A stretch of 64,000 nt of DNA from Peptostreptococcus canis (GTDB lineage Bacteria; Bacillota; Clostridia; Peptostreptococcales; Peptostreptococcaceae): contig NZ_JABGBW010000001.1 of assembly GCF_014229965.1 (NCBI RefSeq), positions 325,769-389,768 of the forward strand, read 5' to 3'. The notes beneath the pieces are model-generated. The model made no database searches and was not told where the DNA came from. It was given only the letters and a program-made list of their open reading frames with translations. Position numbers and translations under genes: made by a program. Below, piece by piece: positions 45,025 through 54,747 of this stretch; position 1 is the stretch's first letter, and each line of letters begins with the position of its first letter.

Positions 45025-46011
45025 ATGGCAAATTTTGCAGTTGTTGGAGCTACTGGAGTAGTAGGTAATAAAATGTTGGAGTGTTTAGAGGAAAGTAATT
45101 TAAAGATAGATAAATTATATTTATTTTCTTCAAATCGATCAGCAGGTAAAGTACTGAAGTTTAGAGGTGAAGATATAGAAGTAGAGGAGTTAAATGAAAA
45201 TTCATTTGATAGAGATATAGATTACGCTCTTTTTTCAGCGGGTGGATCTATTTCCGGTAAATATGCACCAATAGCGGAAAAAAAAGGTGTTATAGTAATA
45301 GATAATTCAAGTTTTTGGAGAATGCATGAAGATATAGATTTAATAGTACCGGAATGTAATGAGCCAAAACTGAATAGAAAAATTATTGCTAATCCAAATT
45401 GTTCCACTATTCAGTCTGTAGTACCATTAAAACCATTAAATGATAAATTTGGGATAAAAAGAATTGCATATACGACTTATCAGGCTGTATCAGGATCTGG
45501 TAAAAAAGGTATTGATGACTTGAAAAATGGCCAAAAAGGATTGGATCCGACTAATTATCCTCATCCAATTTATAATAATGTTCTTCCTCATATAGATTCG
45601 TTTTTGGATAACGGATACACTAAAGAAGAAATGAAAATGATTGATGAAACTAAGAAGATATTAGATTTAGGTGATGATGTCAGTATTACAGCTACTTGTG
45701 TAAGGGTTCCGGTTCTTAATTCGCATAGTGTAGAAATTAATGTGTCTTTTAACAAAGAAGCAACTGTTGAAGAAATAAGAGATGTTCTTTCCAATTCTCC
45801 GGGAGTAGTTGTTATTGATAATCCTCAAGACAATAAATATCCAATGCCTATAATGACTTCAGGTAAAAATGAAGTCTATGTTGGAAGAATTAGAAAAGAT
45901 ATTTCTCAAGATAATGCGTTTCATATATGGTGTGTAGCAGATAATATTAGAAAAGGTGCGGCTACAAATGCCGTTCAAATAGCTGAAATGCTTGAGGATT
46001 TAACAAAATAA
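45025..46011 (+). CDS. asd: aspartate-semialdehyde dehydrogenase
   Basis: Reduces aspartyl phosphate to aspartate semialdehyde with NADPH, 328 residues. The N-terminal Rossmann motif AVVGATGVVGNKM, the nucleophilic Cys C126 in NPNCSTIQ, and the C-terminal EINVSFNKE/GRIRKDIS blocks match the Gram-positive type. Start at 45025 (AAAGGAG 7-8 bases upstream). Second gene of the lysine operon. Confidence 0.97.
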   Translation: MANFAVVGATGVVGNKMLECLEESNLKIDKLYLFSSNRSAGKVLKFRGEDIEVEELNENSFDRDIDYALFSAGGSISGKYAPIAEKKGVIVIDNSSFWRMHEDIDLIVPECNEPKLNRKIIANPNCSTIQSVVPLKPLNDKFGIKRIAYTTYQAVSGSGKKGIDDLKNGQKGLDPTNYPHPIYNNVLPHIDSFLDNGYTKEEMKMIDETKKILDLGDDVSITATCVRVPVLNSHSVEINVSFNKEATVEEIRDVLSNSPGVVVIDNPQDNKYPMPIMTSGKNEVYVGRIRKDISQDNAFHIWCVADNIRKGAATNAVQIAEMLEDLTK

Positions 46012-46092
46012 AATTATTTTATGATTTAATAAAAAACTTGGAAGTACGTTTAAAAATTGTGAAAAGTATTTTAATTAATTGGAGGTATAGTT

Positions 46093-47001
46093 ATGACTAG
46101 ATTATTTAAAGGTGTTGCTACAGCAATAGTTACGCCTATGAATGAAGATGGAACGATTGATTATGAAAATTTTGAAAGATTAGTCAAATTCCAATTAAAA
46201 AGTGGGATTGATGCTCTTATAGTTTCCGGAACTACGGGAGAAGGTTCAACTTTAAGTTTGGATGAAAAACTGAAACTTCTAGAGATAGCAAAAGAATGCA
46301 GAGGAGATATATATGATTGTCCTATTGTATTGGGAACAGGATCAAATAATACCGCTGAGAGTATCAGACAGACTAAGTCTGCTAAAGAAAATGGTGCGGA
46401 TGCTGCCTTATTAGTAACTCCTTATTATAATAAAACTAGTCAAAGAGGTTTAATTGCCCATTATTTTGAAATAGCTAATAATGTTGATATACCATTAATA
46501 TTATACAATGTTCCAGGTAGAACAGGAATGACAATTGAGCCGGAAACAGTGGCAAAACTATCAACTCATAAAAATATAATTGCTTTAAAAGATGCTACCG
46601 GGAATATGAAATATATGGATAAGGTTAGATCTCTATTGGATAGTAAGGATGAATTTGCTCTATATAGTGGGGATGACGGAACATTTTTTGATTTCCTTGT
46701 ACATGGGGGAGATGGAGTAATAAGTGTAATTTCAAATTGTCTTCCAAAGATGTTTAAAGAAATTTACAATTTATATAGTAACGCTGAAATTAATAAGTCT
46801 AGAGATCTTCAAATAAAGTTAAACCTTTTTATTTCAACCTTATTTTCAGATGTAAGTCCAACTCCGATAAAAGCTGTTTTAGCTGAAATGGGATATTTAA
46901 AAGAATATTTTAGACTTCCTCTTATTTCTACTACTGACACTGTCAGAAAGAATGTGATACGTGAGTATAACTTACTAAAAGGAGAGGAGGATAATCTTTA
47001 A
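46093..47001 (+). CDS. dapA: 4-hydroxy-tetrahydrodipicolinate synthase
   Basis: Condenses pyruvate with aspartate semialdehyde, the committed step to diaminopimelate. The Schiff-base lysine is K166 in IALKDATGNM. The catalytic triad and site motifs are SGTTGEGSTL, TPYYNKTSQRG and LYNVPGRTG. 302 residues, usual length. Compare the lysine-less paralogue at 59.6 kb. Its stop overlaps the dapB start by one base. Confidence 0.98.
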   Translation: MTRLFKGVATAIVTPMNEDGTIDYENFERLVKFQLKSGIDALIVSGTTGEGSTLSLDEKLKLLEIAKECRGDIYDCPIVLGTGSNNTAESIRQTKSAKENGADAALLVTPYYNKTSQRGLIAHYFEIANNVDIPLILYNVPGRTGMTIEPETVAKLSTHKNIIALKDATGNMKYMDKVRSLLDSKDEFALYSGDDGTFFDFLVHGGDGVISVISNCLPKMFKEIYNLYSNAEINKSRDLQIKLNLFISTLFSDVSPTPIKAVLAEMGYLKEYFRLPLISTTDTVRKNVIREYNLLKGEEDNL

Positions 47002-47726
47002 TGAAAATTATATTAAGCGGCTATGGAACTATGGGTAAGATTGTTGAAAAAATGGCATTAGAAAAGGGACATACCATAGAAGGGGTATTTTCAATAGTTA
47101 ATATTGAATCTCCATATACTATATTTTCGAATGTTGAATCTTTGCCGAGTGCTGATATAATTATAGATTTTTCGCACCCGGACAATATAATAGCTTTACT
47201 TGAGGGGGCAAAGCAACATAAAATACCCATGATAGTAGCTACAACAGGAAATAGAAATAACGTTATTAAAGCTATAGAGGATGCAGCTAAGTTTTGTCCG
47301 ATTTTTTTCAGTGAAAATATGAGTTATGGAATTCACGTTTTTACGAAATTATTGGAATACTTAGTACCTCTTCTTGATGAGTTTGATATAGAAATCATTG
47401 AGAAACATCATAATAAAAAAATTGATTCTCCTAGTGGTACAGCTTTAAAAATTATTGATACAATAATTAGTTCAAATGATAATTTACATCCTTTTTATGA
47501 AAGGTTTACTGAACCTCATAAAAGAGAACTCGGTGAAATCGGTGTAAGCTCTGTAAGGGGAGGGACAATTGTAGGAGAACATAGTGTGATTTTTGCAGGA
47601 AATGACGAAGTTATAGAAATTACACACACAGCCCAATCAAAAAAAATATTTGCTGAAGGGGCCTTAAAGGTAGCGTGTTTATTAAAAGAAAAACAAAATG
47701 GAATATATTCATTTGATACAATTTAA
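47001..47726 (+). CDS. dapB: 4-hydroxy-tetrahydrodipicolinate reductase
   Basis: Reduces the DapA product with NAD(P)H. The N-terminal [14 protein letters not shown] binds nucleotide; the family signature appears as [18 protein letters not shown] around residue 133, with the catalytic His in the HH pair. 241 residues. The start codon shares its A with the dapA stop (TAATG), indicating translational coupling. GGAGAGGA precedes. Confidence 0.98.
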   Translation: MKIILSGYGTMGKIVEKMALEKGHTIEGVFSIVNIESPYTIFSNVESLPSADIIIDFSHPDNIIALLEGAKQHKIPMIVATTGNRNNVIKAIEDAAKFCPIFFSENMSYGIHVFTKLLEYLVPLLDEFDIEIIEKHHNKKIDSPSGTALKIIDTIISSNDNLHPFYERFTEPHKRELGEIGVSSVRGGTIVGEHSVIFAGNDEVIEITHTAQSKKIFAEGALKVACLLKEKQNGIYSFDTI

Positions 47727-47746
47727 AATTATTAACAGGAGAGAAT

Positions 47747-48466
47747 ATGACAAAAGAATTTTTAACATCAGAGGAAATTATTGATTATATAGCGACTTCG
47801 AAAAAAACGACTCCAGTAAAAGTCTATATAAAAGGAGAACTGAATAACTTGGTATTACCTGAAAATATAGTTGAATTTGGCTCAGACAATTCAAGGGTAC
47901 TATTTACAGATATTGATACATGGAATCTTGTATTGGAGAATAATCGGGATTTAATAAAAAATTATATAGTTGAAAATGACAGAAGAAATAGTGCAATACC
48001 AATGTTGGATTTAACTAACATAAATGCAAGAATCGAGCCGGGGGCAATTATTCGCGAACACGCAGTGATAGGTGAAAATGCGGTGATAATGATGGGCGCT
48101 ATTATAAATATTGGGGCAGTTGTAGGAAAAGGAACTATGATAGATATGGGAGCAGTACTTGGTGGAAGAGCAACAACAGGAGAAAATGTTCATGTAGGAG
48201 CGGGTGCCGTTCTGGCAGGAGTAATTGAGCCGGCAAATGCAAATCCTGTAATTATTGAAGATAATGTGCTAATTGGAGCTAATGCTGTAATTCTCGAAGG
48301 TGTCAGAGTAGGAAAGAATTCTGTAGTTGCAGCTGGTTCAATAGTGACTGAAAATGTGCCGGAAAATTGTGTAGTTGCAGGAGTACCGGCAAGGATAATA
48401 AAAAGTGTTGCTGAAGTAGATAATAAAAAGATCAGTATAATTGATGCATTAAGAAATCTTGATTAG
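47747..48466 (+). CDS. dapH: tetrahydrodipicolinate N-acetyltransferase
   Basis: Acetylates tetrahydrodipicolinate using acetyl-CoA, defining the acetylase variant of the pathway. The 239-residue protein has an N-terminal alpha/beta domain ([20 protein letters not shown]) and a left-handed beta-helix of hexapeptide repeats ([65 protein letters not shown]). GGAGAG precedes the ATG. Confidence 0.97.
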   Translation: MTKEFLTSEEIIDYIATSKKTTPVKVYIKGELNNLVLPENIVEFGSDNSRVLFTDIDTWNLVLENNRDLIKNYIVENDRRNSAIPMLDLTNINARIEPGAIIREHAVIGENAVIMMGAIINIGAVVGKGTMIDMGAVLGGRATTGENVHVGAGAVLAGVIEPANANPVIIEDNVLIGANAVILEGVRVGKNSVVAAGSIVTENVPENCVVAGVPARIIKSVAEVDNKKISIIDALRNLD

Positions 48467-48475
48467 GAGAAGTAA

Positions 48476-49630
48476 ATGAGGTATACATCACTGGAACAAA
48501 TTAAAAAATGGAGGAGATATTTTCATAAATATCCAGAAATTTCACTAAAAGAATTCAACACATCAAGATATATAAGAACACAATTATTAGAAATGGGTAT
48601 CGAATTTGAAGAATCTATGGAAACGGCTACTATAGCGAAGATAGAGGGAAAAGGCAATAAATATATTTTATTAAGAGCTGATATCGATGCACTTCCCATT
48701 AAAGAAGATAATAAAGTATATTATGCTTCAGATAATATTGGTATAATGCATGCTTGTGGGCATGATGCCCACATTACTATGCTTCTTGCAGCAGTAAATG
48801 AAATTTATAATATGTCGAAGAATGATGATTTAGATATTAACGTTATTGCTGTTTTTCAGCCTTCCGAAGAATCATTTGGAGGAGCGAATATACTTATAGA
48901 AAAATATGATTTTTCAAAATATGATATAGTTGCAAGTTACTCACTTCATGTAAATCCGGACTATAATGAGGGAGATATAGCTACAAAAAGTGGAAATATA
49001 ATGGCAAGTTGCAATGAGTTTGAGGTCAAGGCAAAAGGAAAATCAGCTCACGTAGCCAAAAAGAATTGTGGGATTGATTCATTAAATGCCATTATACAAG
49101 TATACCAACAGTTTGCCAATATAGTAGCTTATAATATTGAGAGTAATCATACTTGTATCATTCACACAGGAACATTAACTTCCGGTGAAGTGATGAATTC
49201 GGTGCCGGAATATTCTAAAATGGAAGGAACTATTAGAACATATAATTCAAAGGACTTTGTTATTATAAAAGAAAAAATGGAGTCTATTTGTAGAGGAGTT
49301 TCAGTATCGACGGGTTGTGAAATACAACTAGAGGTAAGAGAAGGGTATCCGGCTGTAGTAAATTCAGAAGAATTAATTGATTCAGCTGAAAAGGCAGCAA
49401 ATAAATCTAATGCTAATTTTATTCTAATCAAAGAACCATATTTATTAGGTGAAGATTTTTCATTTTTTTCAAGGATATCACCTATAAACTACACTTTTGT
49501 CGGTATAAGAAATGAAAAATTAGGTTATACCAGTGGACTCCATACACCAACTCTTATGATGAGAGAAGAAGCTTTAGTATATGGAATTGATTTTTTTGTG
49601 GAAATAGTGAAAGGATATGGTGATTTATGA
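48476..49630 (+). CDS. dapL: N-acetyldiaminopimelate deacetylase (M20D amidohydrolase)
   Basis: Removes the acetyl group from N-acetyl-LL-diaminopimelate. The 384-residue M20 metallopeptidase-fold protein shows RRYFHKYPEISLKEF, LRADIDALPI, the metal-ligand HACGHDAH, FQPSEES and the C-terminal HTPTLMMRE. Position in the operon after dapH fixes the role over other M20D amidohydrolases. Stop overlaps the alr start (ATGA). Confidence 0.93.
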   Translation: MRYTSLEQIKKWRRYFHKYPEISLKEFNTSRYIRTQLLEMGIEFEESMETATIAKIEGKGNKYILLRADIDALPIKEDNKVYYASDNIGIMHACGHDAHITMLLAAVNEIYNMSKNDDLDINVIAVFQPSEESFGGANILIEKYDFSKYDIVASYSLHVNPDYNEGDIATKSGNIMASCNEFEVKAKGKSAHVAKKNCGIDSLNAIIQVYQQFANIVAYNIESNHTCIIHTGTLTSGEVMNSVPEYSKMEGTIRTYNSKDFVIIKEKMESICRGVSVSTGCEIQLEVREGYPAVVNSEELIDSAEKAANKSNANFILIKEPYLLGEDFSFFSRISPINYTFVGIRNEKLGYTSGLHTPTLMMREEALVYGIDFFVEIVKGYGDL

Positions 49631-50736
49631 TTGAGGCAACTCTTAAAATAAATATTGCTGCACTATATAATAACGCAAAATATTTAATAGAGAAAACAAA
49701 TGGTGGTGTAATTGCTACAGTTAAAAATAATGCATATAATTTTGGATTGGAAAAAGTATTGCATACATTTTATAATGCAGGAATAAGAGCTTTTTCAACA
49801 ACCTCATTAAAAGATAGTATATATATTAGAGAACTATATCCTAATGTTATGGTATTTCTTTTAAATCCATGTGAGGAGTTTGAACTTTTGAGAAAATATA
49901 AAATAAGTTGTACATTACCATCATACGATTTTCTTTTAAAAAATAAAGAAAATATGTACGATATATATTGGCATCTGGAATGGGCAGGAATTATGAGGAG
50001 ATCAGGTTGCAGGAGTGAGGAAGAATTTTTCCAAGCCTTAGAGTTTGCAAGTAATAATAATATAAATATAGATGGAATATGGACTCATTTTTCCTATGCT
50101 GATGAGTTTGATGATAAAAATACGTATTTAACAGAAAAGAGTAGATGGATTGATATACAAAAAAAAGCGTGTAGTTTATGTGATTTCCAATATGTCCATT
50201 CTCAAAATAGTCCGTCTTTTGCTAGAGATGGTAAATTAGAAGGGCATACCCATATTCGTCCGGGAATATTTTTATATGGGTGTATGCCATATGAAATTGA
50301 ATCAACTAGCGAAGTATATAATAAAATTCAACATGTACTAGATTTAACGGCTAGTGTAATTTCAATAATTAATTTGGATTTAGGCGAAAGTATAGGCTAT
50401 TGTTCATCATATGTAGCTGAAAAAGATAATACAAGATTAGCAGTCATAAATATAGGCTATGGTGACGGATTAAAAAGAGAAAGAATAAAGAATAACATTG
50501 TGGAAATAAATGGGAGAAGATATGAGTTAGTATCAATAATGATGAGTCATACCGTAGCGATTGTAGATAATAGCGTAAATGTAGGCGATATTGCTAGATA
50601 TTATGGAAAAGAAATACCTGTTCATGAATTTACTTTTAGAGGAGTAGGCTCCTGTTCAGAACAAATATCATATTTTAATCATAACACGCTAAACGTAGTA
50701 TATGAAAATATAGAGTATTTAGGACAAGTAAAATAA
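49627..50736 (+). CDS. alanine-racemase-like PLP enzyme in the lysine operon
   Basis: A 369-residue fold-type III racemase. The PLP lysine is K33 (VKNNAYNFG), and the catalytic Tyr region is SIGYCSSY with the NIGYGDGLKR block. The usual MDTGMxRxG is altered to LEWAGIMRRSG. Staphylococcal dap operons carry such a gene (alr2) in this position. It may racemise alanine for the wall or act on a lysine-pathway intermediate. The start overlaps the previous stop by four bases (ATGA). Not assumed to be the main housekeeping alr. Confidence 0.88.
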   Translation: MIEATLKINIAALYNNAKYLIEKTNGGVIATVKNNAYNFGLEKVLHTFYNAGIRAFSTTSLKDSIYIRELYPNVMVFLLNPCEEFELLRKYKISCTLPSYDFLLKNKENMYDIYWHLEWAGIMRRSGCRSEEEFFQALEFASNNNINIDGIWTHFSYADEFDDKNTYLTEKSRWIDIQKKACSLCDFQYVHSQNSPSFARDGKLEGHTHIRPGIFLYGCMPYEIESTSEVYNKIQHVLDLTASVISIINLDLGESIGYCSSYVAEKDNTRLAVINIGYGDGLKRERIKNNIVEINGRRYELVSIMMSHTVAIVDNSVNVGDIARYYGKEIPVHEFTFRGVGSCSEQISYFNHNTLNVVYENIEYLGQVK

Positions 50737-50782
50737 ATACTTCATTATTCATAAAAGGATAATATAGTTAAGGGGAATTAAT

Positions 50783-52078
50783 ATGAAGTTAAATGGTACG
50801 AGTAAAGTTGATATTGACGGTAATTTAATTATAGGAGGGGTTAGTTGCATTAATCTGGTGAATGATTATAGTACACCTCTATTTGTATATGATGAACAGT
50901 TAATTAGACAACAATGTAGAAGATTTAAAGAGACGCTTTCAAAATCAGGAACCAACTTTCATATATCATACGCAAGTAAAGCATTTATTTGTAAGGAAAT
51001 GGTAAAAATTATTAAAGAAGAAGGTATGGGATTGGATGTAGTATCTATTGGAGAACTATATAATGCTTTAGCTGCAGACTTTCCGGCAGATAGAATTCAT
51101 TTTCATGGAAATAATAAAACAGAAGAAGAAATTGTTTATGCTCTAGAAAATAATATAGGTTGTTTTGTGATTGATAGTATGGATGAAGTAGATAAACTGG
51201 AGAAAAATTTAAGAAAATTAGATAAAAAAACGAAATGTTTACTCAGAGTTACTCCCGGGATTGAGGCACATACACATGAATTTATTACAACGGGTAATAC
51301 AGATTCAAAATTCGGTTTAAATATAGATAATAAACAGGCAGAAAAAGCTATAATTAAAATTTTAGAATCAAGATATTTGGAAATTATCGGTGTTCATTTT
51401 CATATAGGTTCTCAAATCTTTGGAGTAGATGGAACTATTGTTGCCATGGAAAAAATATTTAAATGGCTGAGTGAACTGGAAAAATCTATATTATTTAAGG
51501 CAAAAGTCGTGAATATCGGAGGGGGCTTTGGAATAAGATATACTAATGAAGATATATCTTATCCGATAGAGGATTCGTTAAAAAAAATAATTAACTCACT
51601 TAAAAGTTTATCTTCAAAGTATAACGTTCAAATGCCACAATTATGGCTTGAACCCGGAAGATCTATAGTAGGTGAAGCAGGTTATACTTTATATAAAGTA
51701 GGTACAAAAAAAGAAATTCCACATGTGAGAAATTATGTTTCAGTAGATGGAGGAATGAGTGATCATATTAGAACTGCTCTATACGGTGCCAAATATGAAG
51801 TTGCAATAGCTAATAAAATGAATAAAAATACTGATTATCTTGCGACGATAGCAGGTAAATGTTGTGAATCCGGAGATATAATAGCAAAAGATGTTTATAT
51901 AGCAAATCCTGAAATAGGTGATATTTTGGTAGTAAGTTGTACGGGGGCATACCATTATTCAATGGCTTCAAACTATAATCAAATGACAAAACCGGCAGTG
52001 GTTTTTGTGGAAAATGGAAATTCAAAGCTTGTCATAAAAAGAGAATCATTGCATGATTTAATTAGAAATCAATTATAG
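50783..52078 (+). CDS. lysA: diaminopimelate decarboxylase
   Basis: PLP enzyme converting meso-diaminopimelate to L-lysine, the last step. The PLP lysine is K66 in SYASKAF; HFHIGSQI, NIGGGFGIRY, EPGRSIVGEAG and CESGDIIAKD are the family blocks. 431 residues. Last gene of the operon, 46 bp after the racemase-like gene, with AGGGGA upstream. A strong terminator ends the operon. Confidence 0.97.
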   Translation: MKLNGTSKVDIDGNLIIGGVSCINLVNDYSTPLFVYDEQLIRQQCRRFKETLSKSGTNFHISYASKAFICKEMVKIIKEEGMGLDVVSIGELYNALAADFPADRIHFHGNNKTEEEIVYALENNIGCFVIDSMDEVDKLEKNLRKLDKKTKCLLRVTPGIEAHTHEFITTGNTDSKFGLNIDNKQAEKAIIKILESRYLEIIGVHFHIGSQIFGVDGTIVAMEKIFKWLSELEKSILFKAKVVNIGGGFGIRYTNEDISYPIEDSLKKIINSLKSLSSKYNVQMPQLWLEPGRSIVGEAGYTLYKVGTKKEIPHVRNYVSVDGGMSDHIRTALYGAKYEVAIANKMNKNTDYLATIAGKCCESGDIIAKDVYIANPEIGDILVVSCTGAYHYSMASNYNQMTKPAVVFVENGNSKLVIKRESLHDLIRNQL

Positions 52079-52204
52079 ATTAATAGAAATTTTTATGAGA
52101 ATATACTTCATAATTTGTGCATTTAGTATGTTTTTAACTCATGTTTTCTCTGTAAAAATAATAATCTTGTAGATATAGTATAAAATATAAATAGCCATAT
52201 TAGT

Positions 52205-52253
52205 AAAAATATTAGAACAGGTCAAAAGTTATGACTTGTTCTAATATTTTTTT
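52205..52253. terminator. terminator of the lysine operon
   Basis: AAAATATTAGAACA-GTCA pairs with TGAC-TGTTCTAATATTTT with one bulge or mismatch, followed by T7; A-rich on the 5' side. Confidence 0.92.
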
Positions 52254-52507
52254 AGTATAGAAAAAATTTTTAATATAAATTATAATAAAAGTGTGATTTT
52301 TTTATAAAAAAGTCTATATTGTAATAGAAATGTAAAATTATAGATTTACTAATTTTTATATAGAGATTAGTATTTTTGACCTAATTTATCATCTCTAAAA
52401 AGTGTAAAAACTTAGTGTGTATAATAATTTAATATATAGTTATAATAATTGTTTTTGCAATATTAAAAATCTTTATTTGTTAGCATTGAAAGTTCAGGAG
52501 GTATATT
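52254..52507. other. AT-rich intergenic region upstream of the sigma factor
   Basis: No gene is seen. A weak hairpin ACTAAT/ATTAGT (52348-52371) with T5, and a -10-like TATAAT near 52426 without a convincing -35, are the only features. The absence of a housekeeping -35 would fit a regulated promoter for the sigma gene. Confidence 0.4.
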
Positions 52508-53392
52508 ATGGTGAATGAAGAATTTATTTGTGATGTTGAGCAATTGTTAAAAATATATAGGGGAAAATTTGAAGATGAGGATTTCAAACTGCCGGAAAAT
52601 GTCTGTCTTAATGTTAATGACAAATATGATCTGGTGGATAGATTGTTAATTTGGGAGTGTAGAATCGGGAATCCTTATACAAAAGAAATATTTGTCAGAG
52701 ATAAAATCGATTTCGTCAAAAAAGTTATAAAGTATGATAAGGAAATTATGTCATATAAAAATAGAGGACTTGACGATGAAGATTTATTTCAAGTCGGAAT
52801 GATCGGTGTATTATACACATTGAGAAGATATGATTTTAGAAAAGATGTAAAAGTAAGAACTTTTCTAGCTAATAATATTAGATTTAGTATCAGGAATGAC
52901 TTTAGAAAATATGGTGCAGTTTCAGTTTCTAGAGAAGCCGGAGCTGTATATAAAAAATGCTTTGATAAAATTGATATTTTGGATGATAAAATTAGTTCAA
53001 ATATGCTAGAGCAACTGAGTCAAAATATGAAGATTGAAAGAACAAAAATTTTAGAAAGCTTTTTAGCCATAAAAAGCAGAAATAGTATGTGTTATTTTAC
53101 TAATGAAGAAGTTGTTGATGCAGATTCATACTCTGTTGATAAATATTTTAATAATGTATTTAGAGATTATAAGGAAAAAACCGACATATCATTTGACTAT
53201 AGAATGGTGCTAGATGCGATGCATAAATTGCCGAGGCGTGAATTTTATATAATAAAACGCATTTTTATAGACGATAGGACTCAAATAGAAGTTGCTAGAG
53301 AGCTAAATATCTCAGTTACAACAGTTGGAAAAATAAAAAAAAGAGCAATAGAATTTATCAGAGCGATTGTATGTGAAAAAGAAAGCGACTAA
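52508..53392 (+). CDS. sigma-70-family RNA polymerase sigma factor (divergent)
   Basis: A 294-residue alternative sigma factor. Region 2 is recognisable (DEDLFQVGMIGVLYTLRRYD, KVRTFLANNIRFSIRNDFRK), and region 4 is a helix-turn-helix near the C-terminus (LPRREFYIIKRIF, TQIEVARELNISVTTVGKI). The first ~70 residues before region 2 do not resemble regions 1.1/1.2, and region 3 is weakly conserved. It looks closest in layout to sporulation or stress sigma factors, but no anti-sigma or spo gene is adjacent. GGAGG precedes the ATG. Its regulon is unknown. Confidence 0.82.
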   Translation: MVNEEFICDVEQLLKIYRGKFEDEDFKLPENVCLNVNDKYDLVDRLLIWECRIGNPYTKEIFVRDKIDFVKKVIKYDKEIMSYKNRGLDDEDLFQVGMIGVLYTLRRYDFRKDVKVRTFLANNIRFSIRNDFRKYGAVSVSREAGAVYKKCFDKIDILDDKISSNMLEQLSQNMKIERTKILESFLAIKSRNSMCYFTNEEVVDADSYSVDKYFNNVFRDYKEKTDISFDYRMVLDAMHKLPRREFYIIKRIFIDDRTQIEVARELNISVTTVGKIKKRAIEFIRAIVCEKESD

Positions 53393-53439
53393 AAACATGA
53401 TAAAAACCTTAGAAGATATTATTATCCAGGATTTTTTGT

Positions 53440-53800
53440 ATGAATGAAACCCCCGGTTAGACTGAGGCTCTGTTTTAGCTTTAGCATTGAAAAACTATTA
53501 AAAATCCTCCAGAGCATATAATTAATTTGTGGTCTGACAATTACAAAAATTATTTACGAAGGAGGATTTTGTATTTCAAAAGACATACACAGTTTATCAC
53601 ATGCAAGATGAAATGTAAATGATGAGAATTATACAAAAGGTAAAATAAATGCCCTTTTTAAAGAGTAGCAGGTAAAATTTGCGAGTGTCGAACCACAACA
53701 TTTTTAAGATACTGCTAGTAAATAAGATCTTAACGGCCGAAAATGAAGAACCGCCAGCTAGGCTGGCGGATTTCTGTATATTCATTTTTATCCTTTTTAA
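53440..53800 (+). mobile_element. IS200/IS605-family remnant (about 350 bp, internally deleted)
   Basis: Left end: an imperfect hairpin (CCCCCGGTT-AG-ACTGAGG, from about 53452) followed by GCTCTGTTTTAGC. A strong ribosome site (GAAGGAGGA) then precedes a frame that reads ISKDIHSLSHAR, stop (TGA where Trp is expected), NVN: the N-terminus of an IS200-type TnpA transposase. The rest of the transposase is missing. The right part ends in a perfect CCGCCAGC/GCTGGCGG hairpin (53751-53769). It is a non-autonomous relic with both palindromic ends, not able to encode transposase. Confidence 0.75.
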
Positions 53801-53925
53801 GTATCACGTTTATCAAATAACTTACCAAAAATAGTTTTAAATAAAAAATATTATATAAGAGTTATTTTGCAAGTGATAAGGCAATACTTAATATATAATA
53901 TTTTTTATAATAGATATATAATTAA

Positions 53926-54471
53926 TTATCTAAGTTCGTTAGTCACATTAAATATATATGGTACATTTCTATATTTATCATGAAAATCAAATCCATATCC
54001 AACAACAAATTTGTCTTCAATAGTATATCCACAGTAGTCAGGTTTAAATTCAACTTCCCTTCTACTTGGTTTGTCAAGTAATACACAAGTTTTTAGTGAT
54101 TTTGGATTTTTCGCTTTGATATGATTTAATACAAAATTCATTGTATTGGCAGTATCAGCTATATCATCTACTATAAGTACATCATAGTCAGTAATATCCG
54201 AAATAGTAATATCCGACTGAACTTTTACCCTTCCTGATGATACTTCTTCATGTCCGTAACTAGAAGTTGTCATAAAGTTTACTCTTAGAGTTTTAATATC
54301 TATTTTTCTTACCAAATCAGCACAGAATATAAAACTTCCCTTTAAAAGTGCTATAATAAGCAGATTTTTATCTTTGTAATCATTTTTTATCATATTACCA
54401 AGTTCTGTAAGCTTACTATCTATGGCATTCTCATCAAACATTATTTCCCATTTTCTTTCCTCTATATTCAT
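53926..54471 (-). CDS. hpt: hypoxanthine phosphoribosyltransferase
   Basis: Purine-salvage enzyme converting hypoxanthine or guanine to the nucleotide using PRPP. The PRPP-binding motif VLIVDDIADTANT is near residue 100 and the base-specificity region FVVGYGFDF near 160. N-terminal IALLKGSFIFCADLVR is typical. About 181 residues; start at 54471, 6 bases after GGAGG, preferred over the ATG four codons upstream, which lies in the ribosome site. Monocistronic. Confidence 0.96.
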   Translation of the reverse strand: MNIEERKWEIMFDENAIDSKLTELGNMIKNDYKDKNLLIIALLKGSFIFCADLVRKIDIKTLRVNFMTTSSYGHEEVSSGRVKVQSDITISDITDYDVLIVDDIADTANTMNFVLNHIKAKNPKSLKTCVLLDKPSRREVEFKPDYCGYTIEDKFVVGYGFDFHDKYRNVPYIFNVTNELR

Positions 54472-54675
54472 TATAACCTCCATGTAATAAAATGAAACCT
54501 TTAACTTTAATAATTTTTATTATATCACAGAGCATTGTAATATTTAAAATAAATTTATAAAAAAGTGAAAATAAATTATTTATTATGGAAAATTTCTTTT
54601 TCTAGAGGTTTTTATTATTTTTTAGAGTTTTATAATCCATAATTTGTGTATAGAAAGAAAAAACTAAAAAACTAA

Positions 54676-54714
54676 TTGACAAACTATATTTATATATCGT
54701 AATATATAAATATA
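54676..54714 (+). promoter_or_regulatory. promoter with a 30-bp palindromic operator
   Basis: TTGACA (54676-54681) and TAATAT (54700-54705) with an 18-bp spacer. TATATTTATATAT (54685-54697) and ATATATAAATATA (54702-54714) are perfect inverted repeats around CGTA, covering the spacer and -10. Typical of an ArsR repressor operator blocking its own promoter. Confidence 0.85.
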
Positions 54715-54747
54715 TGGATTATAAAATATAGTAAGGAGGTAATATAG

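Noticed and set aside
52348-52376. Hairpin ACTAAT/ATTAGT with T5
   Set aside because: Six AT-rich base pairs only, expected by chance in this composition.
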